64,000 nt of DNA. Source: Desulfotalea sp. (GTDB lineage Bacteria; Desulfobacterota; Desulfobulbia; Desulfobulbales; Desulfocapsaceae). Under the pieces are notes generated by a model, which saw only the letters and a list, made by a program, of their open reading frames with translations, searched no databases and was not told where the DNA came from. The stretch covers positions 240,795 through 304,794 of the forward strand of contig NVXR01000001.1 in the NCBI GenBank assembly GCA_002733995.1, written 5' to 3'. Shown one piece after another: positions 45,358 through 54,471 of this stretch (the first letter of the stretch is position 1; each line of letters begins with the position of its first letter). Made by a program: the position numbers and the translations under genes.

Positions 45358-46296
45358 ATGCAAGATTTAAAGGTTATTTCTGGTAATGCCCACCGGAAAC
45401 TGGCAGAGGAAATTGCCGCCCATCTAGATATTTCATTGACTTTAGCTGATGTCAGGAAATTTAGTGACGGTGAGATTTTTGTTGAAGTGAAAGAAAACGT
45501 CCGTGGAGCGGACGTTTTTGTCGTTCAGCCTACCTGTACGCCGGTTAACGATAATCTGATGGAACTCGTAATAATGGTCGATGCATTGCGTCGGGCATCA
45601 GCGAGACGGATTACCGCGGTGGTTCCTTATTACGGCTATGCACGTCAGGATCGGAAGAACGCGCCTCGTGTACCGATTTCTGCAAAGGTAGTAGCGGAAA
45701 TGTTCCAGGTCGTAGGGGTGAGACGAGTCTTGTGCATGGATCTACATGCCGGTCAAATTCAAGGCTTCTTTAATATTCCAGTAGATCATCTTTACGCGGC
45801 ACCTGTCTTGCTTGAATATATCAAGGAGACCTTTGACGACGAGGTGATCATGGTCTCCCCGGATGCCGGTGGTGTTGAGCGTACTAGAGCATTTGCTAAG
45901 CGCTTGAACTCAGGCCTCGCTATCATAGATAAGCGACGGGATAAACCAAACGAATGTGAGGCGATGAATGTTATCGGTGATGTTCGTGGTAAGACTGCGA
46001 TTCTGATGGATGATATGGTTGACACAGCAGGCACACTTTGTGCTGGTGCTAAGACGTTGCTTGCCCATGGCGCAAAAGAGGTGCATGCATGTTGTTCGCA
46101 TCCCGTGCTTTCAGGGCCAGCAATTGAAAGGTTAAACGCCTCGGAGTTAAAGTCCTTGGTTGTGACCAACTCAATACCTTTAAACGGAAAAGAAAAGAGA
46201 TGCGATAAGATTAAGGTTTTATCTGTTTCTTCTTTGCTCGGTGATGCGATCTATAGAATACATAACGAAGATTCTGTGAGCTCTCTATTTATTTAG
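45358..46296 (+). CDS. prs: Ribose-phosphate pyrophosphokinase
   Basis: Makes PRPP from ribose 5-phosphate and ATP, feeding nucleotide, histidine and tryptophan synthesis. The 312-residue length is standard. The N-terminal flexible region shows [10 protein letters not shown] near 31-40, the ATP site [10 protein letters not shown] near 94-103, [16 protein letters not shown] near 126-137 (here [12 protein letters not shown]), and the PRPP loop [10 protein letters not shown] near 219-228. It starts 43 bases after the tRNA-Gln gene with only a weak ribosome site, and probably shares the ispE transcript after tRNA processing. Confidence 0.98.
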   Translation: MQDLKVISGNAHRKLAEEIAAHLDISLTLADVRKFSDGEIFVEVKENVRGADVFVVQPTCTPVNDNLMELVIMVDALRRASARRITAVVPYYGYARQDRKNAPRVPISAKVVAEMFQVVGVRRVLCMDLHAGQIQGFFNIPVDHLYAAPVLLEYIKETFDDEVIMVSPDAGGVERTRAFAKRLNSGLAIIDKRRDKPNECEAMNVIGDVRGKTAILMDDMVDTAGTLCAGAKTLLAHGAKEVHACCSHPVLSGPAIERLNASELKSLVVTNSIPLNGKEKRCDKIKVLSVSSLLGDAIYRIHNEDSVSSLFI

Positions 46297-46394
46297 TTCT
46301 CAGTTCTTATCTCTATTAATTTAAAAGAAATATATAAAATATCTGCTCAGTCGTTTTTGCTTAGTCAGTACGGCGAGTTGGCAAAGGAGGAATT

Positions 46395-46994
46395 ATGCTT
46401 CAAGTAGAAATGTCCGCTTCTGTTCGGAATACCTCAGGGAAGGGACCCATGCGTCAGTTGCGTATGGAAGGAATGACTCCTGGCGTCGTATATGGCCGTG
46501 GCGAAGAGGCTTTAAAGCTTCAGATGGACACCAAAGTTTTGATGGCAAAGCTGTTGAAATTTTATCGTTATAACACTGTAGTAACCTTGGATGTTGAAAA
46601 TGAAGGCGTGAGAAGCGTCATGGTTGGTGAAGTGCAAACTGATCCAGTTACTGATACACTCATTCACGTTGATTTTTGTGAGATCGATCTTGAGAAAGAG
46701 CGTGCTTACAAAGTTCCTGTTGTCTTTGAGGGTACAGCCAAGGGTGTTGATCTTGGTGGACTTCTTATCGTAAGCTGCTCCCAGGTTGTATTTCAGGGCA
46801 AGCCACTGGACATTCCTGATGATGTGAAAGTTGATATCAGCGGTCTTGCTATTGGTGATGAGCTTAAGTGTTCTTCTTTTGCAGTGCCTGCTAATGTTAC
46901 CATGTTAACAGATGCCGATTCAGTAGCTGTTTCAGTTATCAAGCCGGGTGAAAAGATTGAAGATGAAGATGAGGCTGACAGCAAAGCTAAGTAA
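46395..46994 (+). CDS. rplY: Ribosomal protein L25 (general stress Ctc form)
   Basis: 5S rRNA-binding large-subunit protein. The 199 residues are the long Ctc form: the L25 beta-barrel covers about 1-92 (SVRNTSGKGPMRQLR near 9-23, GVVYGRG near 30-36), followed by the TL5/Ctc C-terminal domain to about 180 and an acidic tail (EDEDEAD). A strong AAAGGAGG lies 6 bases before the ATG. It ends at a strong terminator. It follows prs by 98 bases. Confidence 0.95.
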   Translation: MLQVEMSASVRNTSGKGPMRQLRMEGMTPGVVYGRGEEALKLQMDTKVLMAKLLKFYRYNTVVTLDVENEGVRSVMVGEVQTDPVTDTLIHVDFCEIDLEKERAYKVPVVFEGTAKGVDLGGLLIVSCSQVVFQGKPLDIPDDVKVDISGLAIGDELKCSSFAVPANVTMLTDADSVAVSVIKPGEKIEDEDEADSKAK

Positions 46995-47058
46995 GAAAAA
47001 GCAATAACCACTATTGCTTTGCAATATAGTGTTGATGACAGTAAAAAGATTCTTACAG

Positions 47059-47090
47059 AAGGCCCGGAAAATTAATTTTCCGGGCCTTTT
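47059..47090 (+). terminator. Intrinsic terminator between rplY and pth
   Basis: AAGGCCCGGAAAAT (47059-47072) pairs perfectly with ATTTTCCGGGCCTT (47075-47088) around a 2-base loop, followed by a short T tract. It ends 18 bases before the pth start, so pth expression must rely on readthrough or an unseen promoter. Confidence 0.85.
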
Positions 47091-47107
47091 GTACTTTGTG
47101 GGAACCT

Positions 47108-47704
47108 ATGAGTAAACAAGATAGCTTGATTGTCGGTTTGGGAAACCCCGGTGCGGAATATAGTGATACGAGGCATAATATTGGTTTTAACATTGTTGAT
47201 GCCATCTTGTCTGCCTTTGATCGGTCCGTGAAGTACAGGGATAAATGGAACGGGTTATATGCTCCCACTGTTTACTCTGACGAAAAAGTTCATTGTGTTA
47301 AGCCGCAGACCTTTATGAACAGGAGTGGTCAGTCTGTTGCTCAGTTCTACACCTTTTATAAGATACAATCAGAGAGACTGATTGTTGTTCATGATGACCT
47401 TGATATGGCACCGGGACGGGTAAAGCTTGTAAGGGGTGGTGGGAATGGAGGCCACAATGGCATTAAGTCAATTGTTGCATCCATAGGCACCAATGATTTT
47501 TACAGGTTGAAAGTAGGTATAGGACGCCCCGGTCAGGGAGACGTCCATAAGGATTTTCCCGTAGACAAATATGTTCTCAGTAATTTCTCTATAAAAGAAG
47601 TCGATATGTTGACCAGCAGGTATGTTTCTATCGTAGAAGGGGTCAAGCTTTTGTTAGAGGGTGATGTCGGACGTTCTAAGGGTGTTCTCAATAGTCTTAA
47701 ATAG
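47108..47704 (+). CDS. pth: Peptidyl-tRNA hydrolase
   Basis: Recycles tRNA from dropped peptidyl-tRNA. The 198-residue product has the family signature GLGNPGAEYSDTRHNIGF near 10-27, with the catalytic His in TRHN, the PQTFMNRSGQSV region near 71-82, HDDLDMAPG near 97-105 and GGNGGHNGIKS near 112-122. All catalytic residues are present. The ATG at 47108 is used; a TTG four codons upstream is in the terminator region. It sits in the usual place after rplY. Confidence 0.96.
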   Translation: MSKQDSLIVGLGNPGAEYSDTRHNIGFNIVDAILSAFDRSVKYRDKWNGLYAPTVYSDEKVHCVKPQTFMNRSGQSVAQFYTFYKIQSERLIVVHDDLDMAPGRVKLVRGGGNGGHNGIKSIVASIGTNDFYRLKVGIGRPGQGDVHKDFPVDKYVLSNFSIKEVDMLTSRYVSIVEGVKLLLEGDVGRSKGVLNSLK

Positions 47705-47781
47705 GAAGAGAAACGGGTGTAGCCTTTTTCAGCTGGAGTTGTGTACGGATCAAGTACCTTCTGTAAAGCAAAAAATACGGC

Positions 47782-47838
47782 ATTTCACAGTGAAATATGT
47801 TATACTTGTTTAATAAGAAACATAAAATATCTTATGTT
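47782..47838 (+). promoter_or_regulatory. carD promoter with palindromic operator
   Basis: ATTTCAC-A-GTGAAAT (47782-47796) is a perfect 15-base dyad where the -35 would lie. TATACT (47801-47806) is a good -10 with TG shortly before it. An AACATAA/TTATGTT hairpin (47819-47838) lies at the expected RNA start. The carD start codon is at 47990, leaving a 180-base leader. Confidence 0.5.
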
Positions 47839-47989
47839 GCTACAATGACCCGATTCAATCAATTTAAACTGGTTATTAAGATTCTTTAGACTGGTGCTTT
47901 CCTAAGTTGGCTAAATACTACGTAGTGTCTTGTGCATCTTCTTATTTTCTCAAGCCTTGTACGAGGCGTCTTGTTTAAAGGAGATTTCA

Positions 47990-48469
47990 GTGTTTTCTGA
48001 AGGTGATATGGCTGTGTATCCGGCCCATGGTGTTGGTGTTATTAAAGCTATAGAAACAAAAACTGTTGGAGGAATTGATCAATCGTTCTATATTCTTGAA
48101 ATATTAGATAATAGTATGCGTATTATGATTCCTACAAGTACGAGTAGTAAAGTTGGACTGAGAGCTATTGTCGATAAAGCTGAAGTGAGTAATATCATCG
48201 ATATCTTGTCAGACCGCACTGTAGAGCTCGGAACCCAGACTTGGAACAGGCGTTATCGTGACTACATGGAGAAAATTAAAACAGGTTCTGTTCATGAGGT
48301 AGCTGTTGTGCTTCGTGATCTTTACTTGCTTAGTGTTGATAAAGATTTAAGTTATGGTGAACGTAAAATGCTTGATACCGCAAAAGGTCTTCTTGTGAAA
48401 GAACTCTCACTTGCTCTGGATAATACAGAGGAAGAAGTGAGCGAAACCATCGAAGCAATCTTTGCCTGA
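47990..48469 (+). CDS. CarD/CdnL-family RNA polymerase-binding regulator
   Basis: A 159-residue protein. The N-terminal RNA polymerase beta-binding domain (TRCF-like Tudor fold) shows FSEGDMAVYPAHGVGVIKAI and, near 50, IMIPTSTSSKVGLR. The C-terminal helical domain covers about 65-159 (RDYMEKIKTGSVHEVAVVLRDLY and later LDTAKGLL). CarD-type proteins stabilise open promoter complexes, commonly at rRNA promoters. The GTG at 47990 is chosen because AAAGGAGA lies 5 bases upstream and it begins at the family N-terminus; a longer frame from 47930 lacks a site. Confidence 0.9.
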   Translation: MFSEGDMAVYPAHGVGVIKAIETKTVGGIDQSFYILEILDNSMRIMIPTSTSSKVGLRAIVDKAEVSNIIDILSDRTVELGTQTWNRRYRDYMEKIKTGSVHEVAVVLRDLYLLSVDKDLSYGERKMLDTAKGLLVKELSLALDNTEEEVSETIEAIFA

Positions 48470-48521
48470 TAAAAATATTTTTTGTAATTTCTAATCGTCT
48501 TAGCTCACTTTTTGTATCTAT

Positions 48522-49493
48522 ATGGAATCCTCTAAAGAAGTTGGTAACGGATTCGAGTCAGCCGAACAACAATTCTCCTTTCTTATAGGTGAAGGGCATG
48601 TTGGGGTTCGGCTTGATCAGTTTCTTTCCCTGTGTTTGTCAGATGTTTCAAGAAGTCAAATCTCTGCATCAATTCGTGATAAAATAATAGTAGTTAATGG
48701 CTCACCCCGAAAAAATAGTTACAGGCTTAAAAAAGGCGAAACTGTTATGGGGCATGTCGCAGGGGAAATACCCCTCGAAGTACAAGCCGAAAAAATAGAT
48801 TTTGATATTTTGTATGAAGATGAATGGCTTTTGTTTATCTGTAAACCTCCGGGGCTTGTGGTTCATCCAGGATCCGGAAACCACTCGGGAACTTTGGTTA
48901 ATGGTCTGGTTCATTACTGTAGTAGTATTGCTGCTGTTGGTGATTCTGTCCGCCCAGGGATCGTTCATCGGCTTGACAAAGATACCTCCGGAGTAATGGT
49001 TGTTGCTAAAACAGACAGTGTACATCGTGATTTGGTCAATTGTTTTAAAGAGCATCAGCTGGAAAAGGAATACTTGACTCTTGTTCAAGGTATTCCCAAA
49101 AGATATTCTGGTAGGATAGTTGCCTCTATAGGCCGGCATCATATTCATCGTCAAAGGATGGCTGTTAAGGAGTTTGGTGGTAAATATGCAGCTACAAACT
49201 GGGAACTTATTGAATGCTTTGTCGGTGGGCTGTCGCTCATGAAGGTGAGAATTGAAACGGGTAGAACGCACCAGATTCGCGTGCATATGGCTCACCTCGG
49301 TCTACCGGTGGTTGGAGATACTGTTTACGGTGGAAAGAGTAGAATTGAGTACCCAAGACAGATGCTGCATGCCTCTAGGTTGATTTTACAACATCCGGTA
49401 ACCGGTAGGAAGATGGATGTTAAGGCACCGCTTTGGCATGATTTTGCCTCAGTGCTCGAAGGATTGGAGCCCGTTACAGAGGAAAACTGGTGA
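48522..49493 (+). CDS. RluA-family pseudouridine synthase (RluD-like)
   Basis: A 323-residue protein. An S4 RNA-binding domain is at about 28-85 (VRLDQFLSLCLSDVSRSQI), and the catalytic domain follows from about 95. The catalytic motif is HRLDKDTSGVMVVAK near 150-164 (Asp is the nucleophile), with GRTHQIRVHMAH near 247-258 typical of the family. The S4 domain and size fit RluD, which modifies the helix 69 loop of 23S rRNA, but RluC remains possible. Its stop overlaps the coaE start by 4 bases. Confidence 0.9.
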   Translation: MESSKEVGNGFESAEQQFSFLIGEGHVGVRLDQFLSLCLSDVSRSQISASIRDKIIVVNGSPRKNSYRLKKGETVMGHVAGEIPLEVQAEKIDFDILYEDEWLLFICKPPGLVVHPGSGNHSGTLVNGLVHYCSSIAAVGDSVRPGIVHRLDKDTSGVMVVAKTDSVHRDLVNCFKEHQLEKEYLTLVQGIPKRYSGRIVASIGRHHIHRQRMAVKEFGGKYAATNWELIECFVGGLSLMKVRIETGRTHQIRVHMAHLGLPVVGDTVYGGKSRIEYPRQMLHASRLILQHPVTGRKMDVKAPLWHDFASVLEGLEPVTEENW

Positions 49494-50092
49494 TTATCGC
49501 TATTACAGGAGGCTATGGTTCCGGCAAAAGCTGTGTAAGTCGTCTCCTTGCCTCCTCTCTTGATGCAACACTTACCAATTTGGATTCTTTGTGTCGTCGC
49601 CTGCTTGAGCCTGAACAGGAAGCTTTTGTTCAAATGGGCAGGGTGTTTGGTGATAGGTTCCTCGCTGAAGATGGCACCATAGACAGAGTGCTTCTACGCA
49701 AAGTCACCTTTTCTGACGATACAATTAAAAGCCAACTCGAACAAATTTTGCATCCCCTCGTGCGTGACAAGGTGCGTAAGCAAGCCAAGATCTGCAGCCA
49801 GAAAAATTCATTTTTGGTTGTTGAAGTGCCACTTCTTTTTGAGGTGGGCTGGCAAGATGATTTTGATGTTGTTGTTGTTGTGCGTGTAACGAGAGAGACA
49901 AGTATCCAGCGAGCGGTTAAGCGAGATGGTATAGGTAGGGAGGAAGCCGAGAGGATAATTGCCCTACAGTTACCTATGTCTTGCAAAGAACCACTTGCTG
50001 ACTATATTATTGACAATAACAGTATATTTATCAGTACAGCACAGCAGGTCGCTTGGCTCGCAACCAACCTTTCGGCAAAAAGTATTACTTAA
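49490..50092 (+). CDS. coaE: Dephospho-CoA kinase
   Basis: Last step of coenzyme A synthesis, phosphorylating the 3'-hydroxyl of dephospho-CoA. The 200 residues have the P-loop GGYGSGKS at 7-14, an LDSLCRRLLEP segment near 31 in the place of the usual D-A-D substrate motif (Asp in NLDSL), and VEVPLLFEVGW near 106-116. The start is a GTG at 49490 overlapping the stop of the pseudouridine synthase gene, so translation is coupled. A lid region with Arg-rich sequence (RVTRETSIQRAVKRD) follows near 128. Confidence 0.95.
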   Translation: MIIAITGGYGSGKSCVSRLLASSLDATLTNLDSLCRRLLEPEQEAFVQMGRVFGDRFLAEDGTIDRVLLRKVTFSDDTIKSQLEQILHPLVRDKVRKQAKICSQKNSFLVVEVPLLFEVGWQDDFDVVVVVRVTRETSIQRAVKRDGIGREEAERIIALQLPMSCKEPLADYIIDNNSIFISTAQQVAWLATNLSAKSIT

Positions 50093-50207
50093 TTGTTAAA
50101 TAGTCTGCTAGTCTGCTAATCTGATTAGTAAGAAGTTACCCCTCGATACGCTCCTCAACAAAGGTATCCTGTAGAAAGGATAAATCATTTTAAAGGCACT
50201 AAAATGC

Positions 50208-50236
50208 TTGACAGCTTTGATTTATAGCCGTATAAG
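50208..50236 (+). promoter_or_regulatory. Strong sigma70 promoter for the rho leader
   Basis: TTGACA (50208-50213), 17 bases, TATAAG (50231-50236): a perfect -35, optimal spacing and a 5-of-6 -10. Transcription would start near 50243 and give a leader of about 360 bases before the rho ATG at 50606. Confidence 0.7.
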
Positions 50237-50605
50237 GAAACGGAGATCAAAGAAATTCTAATCCTGTCTCTAGAGAACCTGTTTCTTTCTTGTCGGTACT
50301 TTTGATTTGTACCACTACTTGTTTTTACCCAAGTCGCGAAATATGCTAATAGGCATTCTCTACGGATCTGATCGTCGATTCCATTCTGCATTTTTGTAAA
50401 TCAAAAATACGAGTCGTTCAAAAACACATTCATAAAAAATAATATTTTAGATCACCGGATTCTTCGTATCTGTGTTTAGGCATAGCGCGAGGAGGACGCA
50501 GTGTATACGTTTAAAACATCGAGACAATAACCTTCAGCTGTAGCTGAATCGTTTTTCGATGTTTCCATTATCCTGCCAAACATCCATCAAAGGAGAAGTA
50601 GATTA
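50237..50605 (+). promoter_or_regulatory. Long structured leader of rho
   Basis: The leader contains a mini reading frame (50501-50530) and a nested hairpin. The outer stem is AAACATCGA (50514-50522) with TCGATGTTT (50556-50564), and the inner stem is TTCAGC (50533-50538) with GCTGAA (50543-50548). Smaller hairpins include GGTAC/GTACC near 50293-50311 and ATTTTTG/CAAAAAT (50390-50396, 50402-50408). No terminator T run is present. Rho is autoregulated in Escherichia coli through its leader; a similar control is plausible here. Confidence 0.5.
50501..50530 (+). CDS. Possible rho leader peptide (rhoL-like mini-ORF)
   Basis: A 9-codon frame begins with GTG 50501 and ends at TAA 50528-50530 (peptide read as MYTFKTSRQ). 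A near-perfect ribosome site, AGGAGG (50490-50495), lies 5 bases before the start, better than many true genes here. The end of the frame covers the 5' arm of the outer hairpin, so translation would open that stem. It is too short for any homology claim. Presence of a translated leader before rho is known in enterobacteria, but the sequence is unrelated. Confidence 0.45.
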   Translation: MYTFKTSRQ

Positions 50606-51856
50606 ATGAACCTGGCGGAACTCAAACTGATGAAAATTGGTGAGCTGGTACAACTTGCTCGGAAGCTTAAAATCGAAGGCTATAGTTCACTACGGAAACA
50701 AGAACTGATTTTTGCAATCTTGAAAGCAGAGTCCGTAAAGGACGGGAAGATGCGTGGTAGTGGTGTGCTTGAAATTCTGCCCGACGGCTTTGGTTTCCTG
50801 CGTGCTCCTGATTACAACTACCTACCAGGTCCTGATGATATTTATGTCTCTCCATCACAGATACGCCGACTTAACTTAAGAACCGGTGATACTGTAGAAG
50901 GATTGGTAAGGGCGCCTAAGGAAGGCGAAAGATATTTTGCTCTATTGAAGGTCGATAGTATCAACTTTGATCCACCCGATGCGGCAAAGCAAAAAACTCT
51001 TTTTGGAAATCTGACACCACTGCACCCTAACGAAGTTTTTAACCTCGAATGGCAGCCAGATAACATGTCCATGCGTATCATGGATCTATTTGCGCCTATT
51101 GGTAAAGGGCAGCGAGGTTTGATTGTGGCACCTCCGCGTACCGGTAAGACGGTGCTGATGCAAAAGATAGCTAATTCCATTGTGCGTAATCATAAAGAAG
51201 TGTATCTCATCGTCTTGTTGATTGATGAGCGTCCAGAGGAAGTCACCGAGATGACACGGTCAGTTAAAACAGCCGAAGTCGTCAGCTCTACCTTTGATGA
51301 GCCACCGCAGCGGCATATTCAAGTCGCAGAGATGGTCATAGAAAAAGCCAAGCGACTCGTCGAGCATAAGAAGGATGTTGTTATCCTGCTCGATAGTATT
51401 ACCCGACTCGCGCGGGCATACAATACCGTAACCCCATCCAGTGGTAAGATTCTTTCCGGTGGTGTAGAAGCCAATGCGTTGCACAGACCAAAACGATTCT
51501 TTGGTGCTGCCAGAAACATCGAGGAAGGTGGTAGTTTAACCATTCTTGCGACTGCTCTTATCGAAACTGGTAGTCGAATGGATGAGGTTATTTTCGAGGA
51601 ATTTAAAGGTACCGGTAATATGGAGCTCATTCTCGATCGTAAGATGGCAGATAAGAGAATGTTTCCAGCAATTGATTTGAAACGCAGTGGTACCAGAAAA
51701 GAAGATCTTCTCATCAAGCCCAAAGCGTTAACTCGTATTTGGATCTTGAGAAAATTGCTCAATTCTATGAATCCAGCGGATTGTATGGATTTTCTCGTAG
51801 ATAAGTTGAAAAATCAAAAGAGTAATGCTGATTTTCTCGATTCTATGAATGGCTGA
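50606..51856 (+). CDS. rho: Transcription termination factor Rho
   Basis: Hexameric RNA helicase that ends transcription. The 416-residue product has the N-terminal helix domain ([14 protein letters not shown]), the cold-shock-like RNA-binding domain ([20 protein letters not shown] near 50-69, with [10 protein letters not shown]), Walker A in PPRTGKTVL near 176, the Walker B region [16 protein letters not shown] near 258, the Q loop SGGVEANAL and the R loop [17 protein letters not shown]. No insertion domain is present. AAAGGAGAAG lies 7 bases before the ATG. Confidence 0.98.
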   Translation: MNLAELKLMKIGELVQLARKLKIEGYSSLRKQELIFAILKAESVKDGKMRGSGVLEILPDGFGFLRAPDYNYLPGPDDIYVSPSQIRRLNLRTGDTVEGLVRAPKEGERYFALLKVDSINFDPPDAAKQKTLFGNLTPLHPNEVFNLEWQPDNMSMRIMDLFAPIGKGQRGLIVAPPRTGKTVLMQKIANSIVRNHKEVYLIVLLIDERPEEVTEMTRSVKTAEVVSSTFDEPPQRHIQVAEMVIEKAKRLVEHKKDVVILLDSITRLARAYNTVTPSSGKILSGGVEANALHRPKRFFGAARNIEEGGSLTILATALIETGSRMDEVIFEEFKGTGNMELILDRKMADKRMFPAIDLKRSGTRKEDLLIKPKALTRIWILRKLLNSMNPADCMDFLVDKLKNQKSNADFLDSMNG

Positions 51857-52002
51857 TATAAAAATGAGGGCGACTCGAATATCTATTTTTAGTTGAAAAT
51901 AAATTTGTTTTGGGTATTATGTTGCTCTTGTGTTTTATAAAATTGAAGATGTGTTTATTAAATATAACATGACATGAATCATGTGTTGGAGGAATACGTA
52001 TT

Positions 52003-52230
52003 ATGAAAGAAGGAATACATCCAGAATATCATCACTTTAAGGCCAAATGTGCATGTGGTGCTGAGATTGAGATTGGTTCTGTTGCCAATGAGATGAAAGT
52101 CGAGATTTGTTCGTCTTGCCATCCATTTTTCACCGGAAAACAAAAGCTCATTGATACAGCTGGTCGAATTGAGAAATACAAGCAGCGTTATGCGAAGCAT
52201 TTTGCTCAAAAAGAAGAGAAAAAAGCCTGA
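52003..52230 (+). CDS. rpmE: Ribosomal protein L31
   Basis: A 75-residue large-subunit protein of the zinc-binding (C+) type: [12 protein letters not shown] gives Cys16 and Cys18, and [14 protein letters not shown] gives Cys37 and Cys40, the four zinc ligands. HPFFTGKQ is the L31 signature. A Lys-rich tail follows. TTGGAGGA lies 8 bases before the ATG. A strong terminator follows 50 bases later. The position between rho and prfA is common in bacteria. Confidence 0.97.
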   Translation: MKEGIHPEYHHFKAKCACGAEIEIGSVANEMKVEICSSCHPFFTGKQKLIDTAGRIEKYKQRYAKHFAQKEEKKA

Positions 52231-52280
52231 TTTTTTTCTCTTGTAGCGGGTGTGGTTTGCTTGCTTGTTTATTTGATAAT

Positions 52281-52320
52281 GTCCACAACGATGCATTGCA
52301 TGGTTGTGGACTTTTTTCTT
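52281..52320 (+). terminator. Intrinsic terminator after rpmE
   Basis: GTCCACAAC (52281-52289) pairs with GTTGTGGAC (52303-52311), extended inside by ATGC/GCAT, and is followed by a T6-C-TT tract. It ends 22 bases before the prfA start. Confidence 0.88.
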
Positions 52321-52342
52321 TATTCTGCTTCTGGTAAAAACA

Positions 52343-53413
52343 ATGTTTGAAAAGTTTGCTGATCTTGAAGATAAAATATCTGATCTTGAGGGACGTCTTT
52401 CCGATCCGGGTCTTGTAAGTAACCAGAAAGAATTTCAGAAAGTTGCCCGAGAACATTCCCATTTGACAAAACTGAACGATAAGTTTGAAGAATTAAAGAA
52501 AGTTCAGAACGATATCCTTGAGAATAAGGATATTCTCAAGGATGATGAAGAAGATCCTGAGCTTAAAGAGCTTGCCAAGGCTGAGTTGGAAGAGCTGGCC
52601 GAACTTGAAAAGAAATTAGATCAGGATTTGAAGGTTATTCTTTTGCCTAAAGATCCCAATGATGAGAAAAACACGTTTCTTGAAATTCGGGCGGGAACCG
52701 GAGGTGACGAGGCAGCCCTTTTTGCAGGTGACCTGTTTAGAATGTACAGCCGTTTTGCCGAAAGTCAGGGCTGGAAAGTTGAGGTCATGAGTTCAAGTCC
52801 TGTCGGTGTCGGAGGCTTTAAGGAAATTATTGCCCTGGTCAGTGGGGCGCAGGTGTTTTCTAAGCTTAAGTATGAAAGTGGTGTGCACAGAGTACAAAGG
52901 GTTCCTGAAACTGAAACCCAGGGTCGTATACACACATCGGCTGTTACGGTTGCAATCCTTCCCGAGGCGGATGAAGTTGAGCTCAACATCAATATGAGTG
53001 AGTTAAAGTTTGATGTGTTTCGCTCATCCGGTCCAGGAGGGCAATCTGTAAACACCACAGACTCCGCCGTGCGTATTACTCATCTTCCCACAGGGCTCGT
53101 TGTTATTTGCCAGGATGAAAAATCACAGCATAAAAATAAGGCTAAAGCGCTGACCGTATTGCGGGCTCGTCTACTTGATAAGGTCGAGCAGGAGCACCAT
53201 GATAAAATCAGCAAGGATCGGAAAAGCCAGGTGGGAAGTGGCGATAGAAGCGAGAGGATTCGCACCTATAATTTCCCCCAGGGGCGAATGACTGATCATA
53301 GAATTAATCTGACTTTGTATAAGCTCGATGCCATCATGAGTGGTAAACTTGAGGATGTTATTTTCCCACTGATTACCCATGATCAGGCGAAAAAACTCAA
53401 CGAACTCCAATAA
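52343..53413 (+). CDS. prfA: Peptide chain release factor 1
   Basis: Releases peptides at UAA and UAG. The 356 residues show the release factor codon-recognition segment [14 protein letters not shown] near 181-194, where the P-x-T tripeptide is Pro-Glu-Thr, and the peptidyl hydrolase loop [17 protein letters not shown] near 227-243 (GGQ). These mark RF1, not RF2. The ATG at 52343 is used because the family N-terminus [12 protein letters not shown] begins there; the frame upstream runs through the rpmE terminator. prmC, which methylates the GGQ glutamine, follows 167 bases later. Confidence 0.97.
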   Translation: MFEKFADLEDKISDLEGRLSDPGLVSNQKEFQKVAREHSHLTKLNDKFEELKKVQNDILENKDILKDDEEDPELKELAKAELEELAELEKKLDQDLKVILLPKDPNDEKNTFLEIRAGTGGDEAALFAGDLFRMYSRFAESQGWKVEVMSSSPVGVGGFKEIIALVSGAQVFSKLKYESGVHRVQRVPETETQGRIHTSAVTVAILPEADEVELNINMSELKFDVFRSSGPGGQSVNTTDSAVRITHLPTGLVVICQDEKSQHKNKAKALTVLRARLLDKVEQEHHDKISKDRKSQVGSGDRSERIRTYNFPQGRMTDHRINLTLYKLDAIMSGKLEDVIFPLITHDQAKKLNELQ

Positions 53414-53580
53414 GGTTGTTGATGACTGAAGTTATCACACCTTTAAACCCGTATTGTATCTGAATATTAGGAGTTTTGTCTCTTAGAAAAAGATTAACAA
53501 TAATCTTGCGATTATCAATCGCTAACCTGAAAACAATACAATGTTCATACTAAATTCGGGTTTAAATGGTGGGGGTGTCA

Positions 53581-54456
53581 ATGAATATAGTTGATACCTT
53601 ACGTTGTGGATCAGATGCCTTGCAACAGGTTGGGATAGACGAGTATGAACTCGATGCCCGCTTGTTGTTAGAGCATGTCTTAAAGAAAACTCGCAGCCAA
53701 CTGTTTCTTGCCTTTGACCTACACCTTACAGAAGAACAGTTCCTTCAGTACCGCTTGCTTGTCCAGCGCAGAGAGAAAAGGGAGCCGGTTGCTTATATCC
53801 TGGGAGAACAGGAATTCTGGTCTCTTACGTTCCTCGTTACCCCCGATGTACTCATTCCAAGACCCGAGACAGAATTCCTGTTAGAGCAGGTGTTTTCTCA
53901 GACGAATAAAGATAATTTTAGCAGGGGTCGCATCCTCGATCTGTGTTGTGGTAGTGGTGTCATTGCTACCGTACTCGCTAAAGAAACAGGAAAACGAATT
54001 ATTGCATCGGATGTCTCAACCAAGGCCTTAGATGTTAGCCGGAGAAATATCATCTCCCACGCAGTGCACGATAAAGTACAGCTTGTTCAAAGTGATCTGC
54101 TGAGCGCCTTTACAAACACAGGACAGTTTTCTCTTGTTGTCTCCAACCCCCCTTATGTAAGCAATATCGATGTAGATAATAACCTAGCCCCCGAGGTTTG
54201 TGACTACGAACCACATTTAGCACTTGATGGTGGGCTCAGGGGACTTGAGATAATTGCTTTAATCAGAGAGCAACTCGTCCATGCATTGCTCCCTGGGGGT
54301 GAGTTGTTTATGGAAATTGGGGCCGATCAAGGCCAAGAAGTTGTGGCGATGTTTGCGGCCAATGCGAACTCTTCTAAAGAGTTTAAGACAGTACAAGTAA
54401 TAAAAGATTATACGGGTAGAGATCGCGTTATTCATGCGATAAAATCAGAAGGGTAA
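53581..54456 (+). CDS. prmC: Release factor glutamine methyltransferase
   Basis: N5-methylates the GGQ glutamine of release factors. The 291-residue product has an N-terminal helical domain (about 1-80), then the SAM motif LDLCCGSGVIATVLA near 119-133 and the catalytic VSNPPYVSN near 188-196. EPVAYILGEQEFWSL near 69-83 and IPRPETEFLLE near 94 are also diagnostic of PrmC. The ATG at 53581 is preferred as GGGGGTG lies 4 bases upstream; an earlier in-frame ATG at 53566 has none. It follows its substrate gene prfA, a common arrangement. Confidence 0.95.
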   Translation: MNIVDTLRCGSDALQQVGIDEYELDARLLLEHVLKKTRSQLFLAFDLHLTEEQFLQYRLLVQRREKREPVAYILGEQEFWSLTFLVTPDVLIPRPETEFLLEQVFSQTNKDNFSRGRILDLCCGSGVIATVLAKETGKRIIASDVSTKALDVSRRNIISHAVHDKVQLVQSDLLSAFTNTGQFSLVVSNPPYVSNIDVDNNLAPEVCDYEPHLALDGGLRGLEIIALIREQLVHALLPGGELFMEIGADQGQEVVAMFAANANSSKEFKTVQVIKDYTGRDRVIHAIKSEG

Positions 54457-54471
54457 AGGGCAGAAAGGACT

